This document shows positions 24,046 to 34,261 of a stretch of 64,000 bases of DNA, in pieces (position 1 is the stretch's first letter; each line of letters starts with the position of its first letter). The notes below the pieces were generated by a model that did no database searches, was not told the DNA's origin, and saw only the letters and a program-made list of their open reading frames with translations. Position numbers and translations under genes: made by a program. Source of the DNA: Dichetophora obliterata (taxonomy: Eukaryota > Arthropoda > Insecta > Diptera > Sciomyzidae); assembly GCA_963920525.1 (NCBI GenBank), contig OY986437.1, positions 31,327,063 to 31,391,062 on the forward strand. The letters run 5' to 3'.

Positions 24046-24370
24046 AACCCCTCTCTAAACATTTTTAAAATAAGGAAATAATTAAAGAGTCAATTAATAT
24101 ACAAATTTTCGAAGATTTTGAATAGTTTTTAAATTTATAAAAATATACGGCAATAAACTCCCACAGGAGAGTGCATGCCGCAGGATATTTTAATTGAAAT
24201 AATTAAAAAATTTTAAAGCACACATCTATGGCTGTAATAAAACTAGCAAATTGAAATTTTACACCATCCATGAATGAGGAATGATCCTCCAACTGCAAGG
24301 ATTTATGGTTGAATATTTTCACCTTTATTTTTGGTTGAATATTTTCGCCTGGTTGAATATTTTCGACTTC

Positions 24371-26507
24371 CTATATGCTGCTTCCAACAAAAACGAATGC
24401 CTCTTGGGAACTGGTAATTGTATGCTTTAGGAAAGTTTTTCTTCCAAAGTTGTCCTTACTGCATACTTTTTGAGTGGGCACCAAATACCCATGAAGGCTC
24501 CAAAGAAGTTTCATAGCAGTACTGTCTGGAAAGATATTAATTGAAAAAATAACTATTTATTTATTTAGCCTCGGGAAAAATTAAGCTTACCACTGTAATT
24601 AGTGAAATCTTCAATTTCTGCCAACTTTGCCCGCACAGCTTTATCTTTTATGTGGTGTTCATTCTTTAAAAATGTAAACATTTTTTTAAAATGATGGCAG
24701 CAGTCACTTAAAATGCCAGGTATATTACCTATTATTTACTTAGGGCCATTTTGTTCACAGAGAGATAAATTTATCCCCGAGTTATTTCCATGATTTTTCC
24801 AGTTTTTTATTTGTTCACAGTGAGTTAAGCATTTAACTCTTCAAGCTGGAGATAAAAATGGTGGCGAGATAGCTTAACCCCAGAAATATTTAACTCGTGA
24901 AAATTGGTGAGATAAGATTTTTAATTCGCTCTCATCACTCTCATTTTAATATTTTTTATTTACTTGGGTCAACATTTTTAAATTCATGATGGTGGATAGT
25001 GTTGCCACCTTAATATTTTAAATTTTTACGAATTCGGGGCTGCCAAAAAAAAAATGGTATGCCAAAAATGGGTCCCTGAATCCGAATCCGTGGCCAGAAT
25101 TTCAAAATGATAAAGTTTTGAAATAATAGGGTTGCCACCTAATAATATGTATTTTTAAGAATTTTAAACATTATTTAACAGTGTTTTAACAGTCGAATCT
25201 AAAGTTAAAATTTTAAAATTCAAGATGGTGGATAGGGTTGCCACCTTAATTTTTTGAATTTTTATGAAGTCGGGGCTGGCAAAAAAAAGGTACGCAAAAA
25301 TGGGTCGCTGAGTCCGAATCCGTGATCAGAATATTAAAGTTATAGAATTTTGAAATAATAGGGTTGCTTTTACTTTAGAAAATACATATTATTAGGTGGC
25401 AGCCCTATTAATATAAAATTTTATCATTTTGAAATTCTGACCACGGATTCGGACTCAGCGACCCATTTTTGCGTACCATTTTTTTGCCAGCCCCGACTTC
25501 ATAAAAATACAAAAAATTAAGGTGGCGACCCTATCCACCATTTTGAATTTTAAAATTCTGACTTCAGATTCGAAATCAGTGACTCCCTAACACTGTTAAA
25601 TGATGTTTAAAATTCTTAAAAATACTTATTATTAGGTGGCAACCCTATTATTTCAAAACTTTATCATTTTGAAATTCTAGCCACGGATGCGGATTCAGCG
25701 ACCCATTTTTGGTGTACCATTTTTTTTTGCTAGCCCCGAATTCATAAAAATACAAGAAATTAAGGTGGCAACCCTATCCACCATATTGAATTTTCAATTT
25801 CTGACTTCAGATTCGAACTCAGCGGCCCCCAATACTCTGTCCTCATGTTGAAAATTCTTAAAATAAAACATTTTTAGGTGGCACCCCTACGTGTAGAAAC
25901 ATTTTCGAGTTTTGAAATTCTGACAACGGATTCGGAATCAGCGACCCAATTTTACCTAGTGTTTCTCCCAGAGTTGAATTCGCATAAATAAACAAGAAAT
26001 TAGGTGGCAACTTTATCCGCCATCTTGAATCTTAAAATTCTGACACCAGATTCGAAAGAAGTAACCCCCAATACTGTTTCTTCATGTTTAAATTTCTTAA
26101 AAAAATGTTTAGTTGACAGCCCTGTGTAGAAAAATTTCAGAATTTTGAAATTCTGACATCAGATGCAAAATCAGCGATCCATTTTTACCTAGTGTTCACT
26201 CCAACCCCCAAATTCGCAAAAATAAACCAAAAATCCCCACACATTTTATAATTAATGAGCAACACTCTAACATTCCAATGGAAATCGATATCAACTGAGA
26301 GCGAATTTATGCTCTAAGCATAAAGCTGGGATAAAATGTGAACAAAACCACTTTTTTATCTCCCGATTTATACGCTTGGTATAAAATTAACCTAGAGATA
26401 GTTATCCCCGAATTAAATCATATTTATGCCCTTTGTGAACAAAATGGCCCTAATACTAATAGTAATTCTACAGATTTAAATTTTCTTTTACATTCAAAGC
26501 ACAACAT
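24371..26507 (-). pseudogene. Small spliced gene of unknown function, broken by insertion
   Basis: On the minus strand an ATG at 26507-26505 opens MLCFECKRKFKSVELLLVL, with a C-x2-C pair (C3, C6) like half of a zinc finger. It is interrupted at 26451 by the Harbinger-like element (24743-26450). Beyond it, from about 24737, a frame reads IPGILSDCCHHFKKMFTF and runs to a splice donor at 24590 (GTAAGC). A 65-bp intron ends in TTTCCAG at 24526. The last exon (24525-24371) continues in phase: STAMKLLWSLHGYLVPTQ, and near the end FLKHTITSSQEAFVFVGSSI, then TAG. After removal of the Harbinger insertion the frame still shifts by one, so a further indel or lost intron is needed. I do not recognise the family. 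It lies between the inverted arrays of the 4-kb element and is probably its own gene. Confidence 0.6.
24743..26450. mobile_element. PIF/Harbinger-like element, copy 2 (inverted relative to copy 1)
   Basis: Termini GGGCCATTTTGTTCACA and TGTGAACAAAATGGCCC are identical to copy 1. Its left end matches the right end of 18511-20793, so it is reversed. Flanking triplets are TTA (24740-24742) and TAA (26451-26453). The interior has the same gene-free repeats (GGATAGGGTTGCCACC, GGGTCGCTGA), forward at 24970-25370 and inverted at 25390-26160. It sits in the small spliced gene and is the youngest layer of this nest. Confidence 0.8.
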
Positions 26508-26633
26508 TTTCTTCACTTTTAATTTAATTTATTATCACCTTTTATCTAAAATTTACACACATAATTGCCACACGTCTTCACAACTTCGCGTTTCACTTCA
26601 AACAAAATTGGGAAGGGAATAAATTAGTATACA

Positions 26634-27115
26634 TTGAATTTAATGAACTGAATACATTGAATTTAATAACCTATGCATTTAATTTAATGAACTATACATT
26701 GAATTCAATGAACTATACATTGAATTCAATGAACTATACATTAAATTCAATGAACCATTCAATAAATTTAATGAATTATACATTGAATTCAACGACCTAT
26801 ACATTGAATTTAATGAACTATACATTGCATTTAAAGACCTAAACATTGAATTCAATGAACTGTTCATTAAAAATCAATGTATGGTTCCTTAAAATTTGAT
26901 TTACAATTGGAATCAATGTACTTTTCATTGATATCAATGAAAAGTCCATTAAAATAATGAAAACAAATCATTGGTATTTATTTAGACATTTTCAATGAAT
27001 ATAACTTCATTGATTTCAATGAACAGTACGTTAAAAACTATAAGCAATTCATTAAAATTCAATGATTTTTTCATTAAAATCAATGAATTAATTTTAACGT
27101 ATGCTGTTCATTAAA
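26634..27115. repeat. Right array of palindromic repeats
   Basis: TACATTGAATTCAATGAACT units, the reverse complement of the left array, spaced mainly by 21 bp at 26690-26860 and more degenerate to the right edge. Confidence 0.85.
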
Positions 27116-27132
27116 TTTGTTTTTTCTGTGCA

Positions 27133-27894
27133 AGTGTTCAATTGCTTGTGGCTTATGGACGTAGACAAGTGACTTTACATAACCCCAAAGAAAATAATCC
27201 AATGGGGTTAAATCACACGATTTTGGGGGCCAATTAATTGGGCCATTTCGTGAAATTATTTTTTCGTCAAAAGTTTCCTTGAGTAAATCAATTGTAGCGC
27301 CCGCTGTGTGGCATGTGGCTCCGTCCTGTTGGAACCACATATCAGCAAGATTAATGCCAGCTAATTGAGGTACGAAAAAACTTCAAATCATGTTCCTATA
27401 CCGTTTACCATTGAAAGTAACATTTTGACCATCAGCGTTTTTGAAGACATATGGGCCAATGACTCCGCCAGCCCATAAAGCGCACCAGACTGTAATTTTC
27501 AGTGGATGTAATGGTGTTTCGTCAAAAGCTTGTTGATTCTCCTCACTCCAAATACGACAATTCTGTTTATTTACGTACCCATTTAACCAAAAATGGGCTT
27601 CATTGGAAAATAAAATTTTCTCTAAAATAAAGCATCAACTTCAATGCTTTCCTGTAAAGCGGCTACAGATTCTTCAGTGCGCACTGTTCGGCGTCTTACG
27701 GGATGCACATTAACAGTAACAGTAACAGTAAGTGTGGTCCGAAAACGATCTATTGTTCTTCGAATTAGCAGCTCTGAAGGACGATTATGTACGCCATAAA
27801 ATGGACGAAGTGCACGATAAGTTTGACGAACAGAACCATTATTTTGATTAAAAATTTCCACAATTTACACACGTTGCTCTAGTGTAAGTCGATC
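27133..27894 (-). pseudogene. Mariner transposase, N-terminal and catalytic part, inactivated
   Basis: Starting near 27894 the minus strand reads DRLTLEQRV, then a stop where a Lys codon is expected. It continues through the helix-turn-helix region (NQNNGSVRQTYRALRPFYG, 27850-27790). A TVTVTV run at about 27710-27730 comes from an ACAGTA hexamer expansion. About 60 residues are missing before FSNEAHFWLNGYVNKQNC. The first catalytic Asp is Asn here (codon 27604-27602). The second (QQDGATCH) and third (TPLDYFLWGY) acidic residues are intact and 41 residues apart, so this is the same DD41D group as 12713-13774. Another stop is at 27385-27383. The gene continues at 23124 beyond the 4-kb insertion. 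Confidence 0.9.
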
Positions 27895-28011
27895 TATTAT
27901 AAAATGTTAAAGCAAACTAAACAAAAAAAAAAACTATCAGCTGTTAAATGGGTGGTCAAATAAAGCAGTGATGCCAACTCAAACTTGTATCACTCTACAA
28001 AAAGCACCATA

Positions 28012-29221
28012 TATATAGGGTCAATGGAGCAATTTTTTAAAATTTTCTCGAAATGGTCCATTTCTGTCTTTAAATTCGGATATTCTATGGACAAAGATAA
28101 AAGAAAGAACCGGACAAAAAGAATTTATGTGGAAAAAATTAAAAAACAAACAGATTTTGTTTTTCTTTTTACGTTATGGAAAAAAACATTTTATATCTGT
28201 GCTTATTTACTCTTGCTGTCAAGGCCACTGATTTTAACTGACACATTTCCCTACTTTTCCCTCTAAATAACATAAAAAAAACACATACAGTTTTTAAGAA
28301 ATACTATGAGACTAATTTAAGCATCTCGATTCCTTTACGTATTCTTCATCTATCATGCTATTGGACTTTAGACTCTACTCGCTTGCGTGTAAAGGTATTT
28401 ATTCTTTTTGCATATTAATATTTCTTATTAATAACTATTTCCTCATCTTGATTAGAATTATTTTTTGTCAAATTCTCCCAAAGACGTAAACAAAAAATAA
28501 AAATAAAAAACGAAAGAAAGTGGTTTGTTTGTTAGTTGTTGTTCGTTCTTTAAACTGTTTAGTCTGCCAAAAATAACCGGTGTAATAAAAAGTATTTTTT
28601 TTTCTGTTAATTTATTAAAGAGCTCTAAATAATTGTCAACAAGCATGAATCAATATTTCTACTGGAACTGGTGGAGCATTCAGTCTACGATGAACGCTTA
28701 AAAAATAAAATTAAAAATTGTTTATGAAATTGTTATTGTGACCAATGCTGAATTCTTGTTGATTTTATTTTCTGCGGCTATATCGGTCTTTTTGTTTTTA
28801 ATCTAGACAAATTAAAACATAGTTAACTTTGAAAGGTAGTAATAAAAGGGCAAATAAATTTTTGATTAAAGTAAACTATCAACATACACTTAAAATAAAC
28901 ATACGCTTAAAAATGAAGGCCATTAAATTTGTTCTATTATCTGTTAAATGTATAAATATGTGAGGTTGAAATAATAGAAATAATAGCAAGGTGAAATACG
29001 GTCAAAAATTTTAGAATTCCAGAATTTTCGGTGCAGTCGGTACGGCAGACCCGTAGCCAGGCTTTTCCATGGGGGTTAATGGGTTTTGACTACAAAAATG
29101 TGCTGGAACCAATATGATATGGGACTTTTTTATGCAAAATGTATTATTTTTATCATTTTTATTGTTATTTTTGTTGTTCTCTTTGTTTATTTCTTTATCA
29201 AAAAACGCATTGAATAAATTT
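28012..29221. other. Non-coding spacer
   Basis: AT-rich; ORFs of 60-90 codons without recognisable features. Confidence 0.5.
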
Positions 29222-29605
29222 TTTTTAAAGATTAAAGAACCAAGGCATGCTCCTTATACAAACAAGGTTTGATCTTTGATCTGAGAGGAAAGGGATAAAT
29301 TATTTACAGGAATTGATTGAAATCATACGTGAATTACTGATTAGGCGAAACAACCGTGAAGGACAATTTGAATTGCTTTTAACCGAAGCTAGTGTTATGT
29401 CTTAACCTTGGCAAGCATTTCCAACCCTTTGTTGTTCCTGTCCTCTATTCCACATTACCACAATTTAGCTGTGGGTTTTTAGTTTTCCATAATTCTTAAA
29501 TGTAGGAAAGAACAAAGAAAGTGAAAAGAACCATGGCCGAGCCCGGATTCGAACCAGGGACCTCTGGGTTGATAGTCTAGCGCACTCTCCACAAAGGCCG
29601 ACATT
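29222..29605 (-). mobile_element. tRNA-derived SINE, copy 2
   Basis: Same family, orientation and extent as 3824-4228, with more substitutions and small indels. The minus-strand head holds GAGAGTGCGCTAGACTATC and the B box GGTTCGAATCCGGGC. The other end has the oligo-A tail (T run at 29220-29228). Confidence 0.8.
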
Positions 29606-30065
29606 TGTCGAATTATGTGGCAACTCTAATTTTCAGAAAATGCTTCTTAGTAGTTTGAAGCTTCACCATTTTTTTTTTATCCTTAAAGTCGGCGATTGCA
29701 TTAATAATTACGGACAAAATCCCTGGTTGAGTTTTAGGCTTGACCTAAAATAAGAATTTTGCTTTAGAGTCATATGATTTCGAAGAGTTTATTCGAACAA
29801 TTGTCAAATCATAGAAAACTTAAATAGTTGATTGGTCAGAGCTTAATCACTCAAGACTACTGAAGATGGAAAGGCTAGCACCTTCCGAAACAATCTGTCT
29901 AGTCTAATGTGTAATTGACTCTATTCAGAATTGTTTATGTTGCCTTCAAATATATTTGTGTGTAAATATTACGGATATTTTATTCGTACAAAAACAAATG
30001 TATATTGTACGAATAAATTTGTTATATTTACGAATGATCGTTATATCTAATAACAAAAAAAAAAA

Positions 30066-30420
30066 ACTATTCTGTCTGAGCTGGGGCCTGAGCCTCGGCT
30101 TTTTAGCTTACGGGCCACGTACTCTACCAGTTTGTTTTAGCCAATTTACAATTCTACAGTTTCTATTATTCTGTAGTTGTTTGACAAACCAGGCAAATTA
30201 AAAAAAATTCTGTCTGAGCTGGGGTTTGAACCTCTGCTCTTTAGCTTATGGGTCACGCACTCTACCAGTAGGCTACATCCACTTTACAATCATACGGTGC
30301 CATATATTCTGTAGTTGTTCGACAAACCAGGCAAAAGAGTAAAAATTCTGTCTTAGCTGGGGTTTGAACCTCGGCTATTAAGTTTACGAGTCACGCACTC
30401 CACCAATTCGCCCTCACTCA
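30066..30420 (-). repeat. Three tandem tRNA-like SINE units
   Basis: The block TTCTGTCTGAGCTGGGGTTT recurs near 30070, 30208 and 30345, a period of about 138 bp. On the minus strand each unit reads like a tRNA head: TACTGGTAGAGTGCGTGACC (A-box region), then GAGGTTCAAACCCCAGCTC (B-box region). The linker between units is TTGTTCGACAAACCAGGCAAA. A single inverted copy lies at 37155-37252. Tandem amplification of a tRNA-like head is unusual for SINEs. Confidence 0.7.
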
Positions 30421-31350
30421 TTTTTGGTAAAGGCCGATGAGTAACCATACAAACTAAATTGCTAAATTTTAGTACAATACAACCACATTCGACTGAAATA
30501 TAGCGTTTTGTATGGATTTGCAAGCGGAAATAGTAGGTGTGGCAAATTTTTTTTTATTATTCCAGATATTAGCCGTGATAACAAATGAAGTAAATTTGAT
30601 GCCCTCAGGTGTTGCCGTTCTTGTGATCTTAACGGCCACCTACCCTCACGAACGATTTTATATGCATACTAGGAGGCCATTGACGTCTTTTTAACCAATC
30701 TCCTTAACGCCTTAAAGACGGGACAATTTTTTTACCCATGTGCTAATTTTTAACTTATTTTGATTTTGACTAATTTTCATGTGATACGGTTAGTTTTGCA
30801 ACATCCGACTTAGTGATGCGACATTGCATCGTCGTCCTTATTGGGTTTAGGGGGATTCACTGATCACCTTCAGCATGTTTTGCAAGTTTTTTTTATTTGA
30901 AGTTTCCGCTCAAAACTTGATGCACGCTCTTAACTTGATTAACATTATTACTTAAATTAAACCTTAGCAAAAAATTAATTTGAGTTGACAAAAGTCTAAA
31001 TTCACATAGTTGATAGACTGCTAAGTTTTATCTATTTTTCGCTAGCGTACAGAAAATTCCAAGGTCACTGGCAGATTTTTCGACTACTGGTCGAATTTTC
31101 TGGGAATATTTTTCATTTCAATTATAAATTAGAGCAAGGCTTAAAAAGCTGCAGCAAAGAGATAATGCTTTTTGAGTTGGACTAGTTGAAGATTTTGTTA
31201 TTAGCCTCGCCCCTTTTGCTTCATTGTGTTTAATTGAAAAAGCCTTGGAATAAAATCCAGAGCAGCTCAAATAATTGCCAATTAATTAACACACAAAGAG
31301 TGTAAAAACAACATGATTCGCACACATAATTTATAACTACAAATTAAATT
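30421..31350. other. Non-coding spacer
   Basis: No gene or repeat recognised. Confidence 0.5.
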
Positions 31351-32345
31351 TCCCTCAAAAATTTCCCTGCAATTTATTTGCTGTTGTTGTTGTTGTTGTT
31401 TTTATACACTTTTCCAATTTGCTTGCCATCAAAAACAATTTTGCTGCCGCAATGCATGCATAAGTTTTGTTGCATACGCTAGAGTCAAACGTATGTTTGT
31501 AGCAGTTTGCTTGCCTAGCAACAGCGAGTTGCCACACCTCATCAACCATCCATACCATGCGCACCGCCCCACTTGCCCCTCCCCTAAAAAATGCTGCAGA
31601 AGCCCAGGTTATGGCTATAAAAATTATTCACTTCATCTTGCGGCTCAACAACGCAATGCAATTTTCAATGTTGCCATATTTTCTTTTAGTTTTTTTCCAA
31701 GATAGCAGCAATTGTAGCTGTTTTCTTTTTTTTCACACATTTTTTTTTTACAACACTCTTTCACACACAATAAATCACGCTGCTGGCGAAAGTGTTGGGC
31801 AAACGCAGTGGTGGAAGCAGTCAAGGAAGTTGTAACACATCGCATAATTTTTCGCTTTTTTGTTGTTGCATTTATCTGAGTTGCAACAGTTTTTAATGGC
31901 ACTCAATCAAGAGCAACAACTGTAAACAAAAACATATTTTCATTGAAATTGAGTTGATTTTGATTTTACTCGTATTTTTTATAGACTACCAAAATGATTT
32001 ACGCAAAGTTAAGTTCACAACAACAAGCAACATCACCATCAGCATCAGCAGCAGCAGCAGCAGCATTTCTAGCACCAGCATCAGCGTTAGCAACAGTTGT
32101 TGCTATGCGCAGTATTAAATTTGTTTTTTTTTTTAATATTTCTTTGCTGCTGTTTTTATTCTTGCTACTGTTTAACAAACACATTGTTGCGCTTGTTAAA
32201 ATGCTGTCGTTAGTGTTGTTGTTGTTTTGCCATTGCTATAGTCGGCACACAGTAGCAACAGCTAAATATGACAACATTAGATTTTGTACAAAATTGACAC
32301 GGAAAAGCTTTTTGCTAATTAAGCAGATAATTTAGCAGATACTGC
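31351..32345. other. CAA/CAG-rich non-coding DNA, possibly host sequence
   Basis: (TTG)n at 31382-31400 and CAGCAGCAGCAGCAGCAG at 32046-32064, with mixed-strand ORFs up to 113 codons. The longest (31994-32335, plus) opens with an Ala/Ser/Gln run from the CAG tract, then Leu/Phe-rich sequence from T runs, and looks accidental. No transposon ends are visible, so this may be unique host DNA such as an intron or enhancer region. Confidence 0.4.
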
Positions 32346-32873
32346 AGCGAATCTTAGATAAAAAAGAAAAAAAAACCGGGTTTGCTTCTGAAGAGAAGAA
32401 CGTTAATTTTATGACTAGAAAAACAAATTGCTAACAAAAGATACTTAAAGAATATGAAGCTTAAAAGATAGTATTTTCTTATAAGCTTCTGGTTATTCAC
32501 ATTAAGATAAGCTTAAACACAGTCCAACAGCATTTTTTTAACGGTATAACCATGGTATGTATGGTACTCCTGAAACAAAATGTCATGCTGACTACTTTTT
32601 TTTTAGGTAAATTTAAGTCAAGCACGTCTGAGTTTTTTATTACACAGTCCAACAACCAAAATAAATAAAGGTTGCGATCAACGGATTACTCCATAGCTTA
32701 TCAAACTGTTGTTTCATTGCTTCGTTTCAGTAAAATTTCCAGTACATGTCAAACAATACATAAAAATCAGTTCAATCTTTTGAATATGAGAACTAAGAGC
32801 GCAGCTTTACAGAAAGCGGGAGAGTGAAAGCATGATGTTATCAAAAGCAAGTGTTGCATATTCTGCATATTAA

Positions 32874-33602
32874 GGTACTATTACAGTGTGTTAAAAATTA
32901 AAAATCAACTTTTTTCGTTAGAATATGGTTCTTTAAGGTCTTAAGAATGCGTATACAAGATTTTAAAAAAAAATATCAAATAGAAAAAAGTTATAACATA
33001 TATTATATTCGTATATCGCGTGATATTCAAGAACCTTTTAATCTTTAATCGCGTTTTTCTCGAAACAAGGTTTTTCGAATCGGCTTCTAAGATATCTGGA
33101 GTTCTATTTGATCGATTTCGATGATTCTTGATTTATTGTGATCCTTATAGACTCTGTTAAGCACTAGACCTATAAAAAGCCAAAAAAGTTTATATATTTT
33201 TTTATATGGCTGAAAGTTTAGGCAAAAAAAGGGTGTTTTTTGTATATTTTTTTTTAAGGCATGCCATTTTTTTATTTTTTATTTTTTATTTTTTTTTATT
33301 TGCGTAGGTTGGAGTGCTCAACTACAACCCTTAAATCAAGAATGCACTTTGATTTTTTACTTTCAGACGCTTTGTAAATGCCGAGACGATAAGCCAATCG
33401 CAACAATTTTTTCAACACATTAACTTCAACGCCTTGTAGAAAATTAACAACTATAATGACTATAAACGTTTTATTTTCACATCAATAATTCTTCATTATT
33501 TAAAAAATTTGAATTTTTGAATCATTTTAAAATTAATAATTCTAATAAATAAAACTTAATAAAAAAGGTGTTTTCTTTATAGCTACACACTGTAATAGTA
33601 CC
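32874..33602. mobile_element. TTAA-flanked non-autonomous element
   Basis: Inverted ends GGTACTATTACAGTGTGT and ACACACTGTAATAGTACC are a perfect 18-bp match, flanked by TTAA at 32870-32873 and 33603-33606. A TTAA target is the signature of piggyBac-like elements, although the terminal GG is not the usual CC. The interior is AT-rich and non-coding. Confidence 0.7.
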
Positions 33603-34159
33603 TTAACAGGATTGTCCCTTAAAATGGATTTTTTTATATAGCTCCAAAAATCGATTTTGTTATGATAGTTCTTGAACGTTATAATTATGTCTTAAAGTGT
33701 GGTTTGTAAAGTTCGTGAAGATAAATTCGTCAATCGGACGATAACTTAGCGAAGCCTCCAAACAATACTTTTTATCCACACAAAGTTAAATTCGTACTTT
33801 TTGCAAAGTGCGAATGTACGAGATTACGAGTGTGCACTTAAAACATATATCATTGGAAAGGCACTTTAACTACCTATTCAGTGGTATGCAATACATATCA
33901 AGTTCATATTTTTGATAAAACGATATGTGTTTCATTAATGCACTCTAAGGTTTTTGGCCTTAAAAAATTTTGTAAGAGTAGTATTTGGTACAAGAGTAGA
34001 TTCATGGTACTAACTTCTAATGAAAAAATCCTTTTAGTTAAAATATGAACTTAATATGGATTGCATACCATAACAGCAGAACATGAGCATAAGCTAATGT
34101 AAGTAAAAAAAAAGTATTTAAAGGGAAAAGAACTGAGAAGTTGACACTGATCTGTGGTG

Positions 34160-34225
34160 CATGGCGATTCACGACCGGGTTCGATTCCCGATGGTGGCAT
34201 CACAAAGATTTCTGATGAGGCCAGT
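34160..34225 (+). repeat. tRNA-like B-box block
   Basis: CCGGGTTCGATTCCCGATGG contains a perfect B-box consensus and a T-stem. An A-box candidate TGGTGCATGG lies about 20 bp upstream. It is too short and incomplete for a tRNA, so I take it as a SINE-head remnant directly abutting the LINE tail. Confidence 0.4.
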
Positions 34226-34261
34226 AGCAGCTTCGAAATTGCAATAAAATCAGCTATTGAT

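Larger units (their letters stand above)
23127..27130. mobile_element. 4-kb CAC-ended element with palindromic repeat arrays
   Basis: The ends are CACTGAACC at left and, as reverse complement, CACAGAAAA at right. The flanks are TA (23125-23126) and CA (27131-27132), a 2-bp duplication with one mutation. The boundaries are supported independently because their removal restores the interrupted mariner reading frame. Inside, arrays of a 21-bp palindromic repeat lie in inverted arrangement at the two ends. The middle holds a small spliced gene on the minus strand, broken by a Harbinger-like insertion. The 5'-CAC ends and 2-bp duplication suggest a CACTA-like (CMC) element, unproven. Confidence 0.7.
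22117..28009 (-). mobile_element. Dead DD41D mariner, interrupted by nested insertions
   Basis: Inverted ends GGTGCTTTTTAAAGAGTGAT (22120-22139) and ATCACTCTACAAAAAGCACC (27989-28008) extend to about 29 bp and lie next to TA at both sides (22115-22116, 28010-28011). Removing a 762-bp pogo/Tigger-like element and a 4004-bp CAC-ended element leaves about 1.1 kb, somewhat short for a mariner because of an internal deletion. The transposase is on the minus strand in two pieces, 27894-27133 and 23124-22987. Confidence 0.85.

Noticed and set aside
31994..32335. 113-codon ORF with Ala/Ser/Gln start
   Set aside because: Composed of a CAG tract and T-rich sequence; no conserved motif, and an overlapping ORF of similar quality lies on the other strand.
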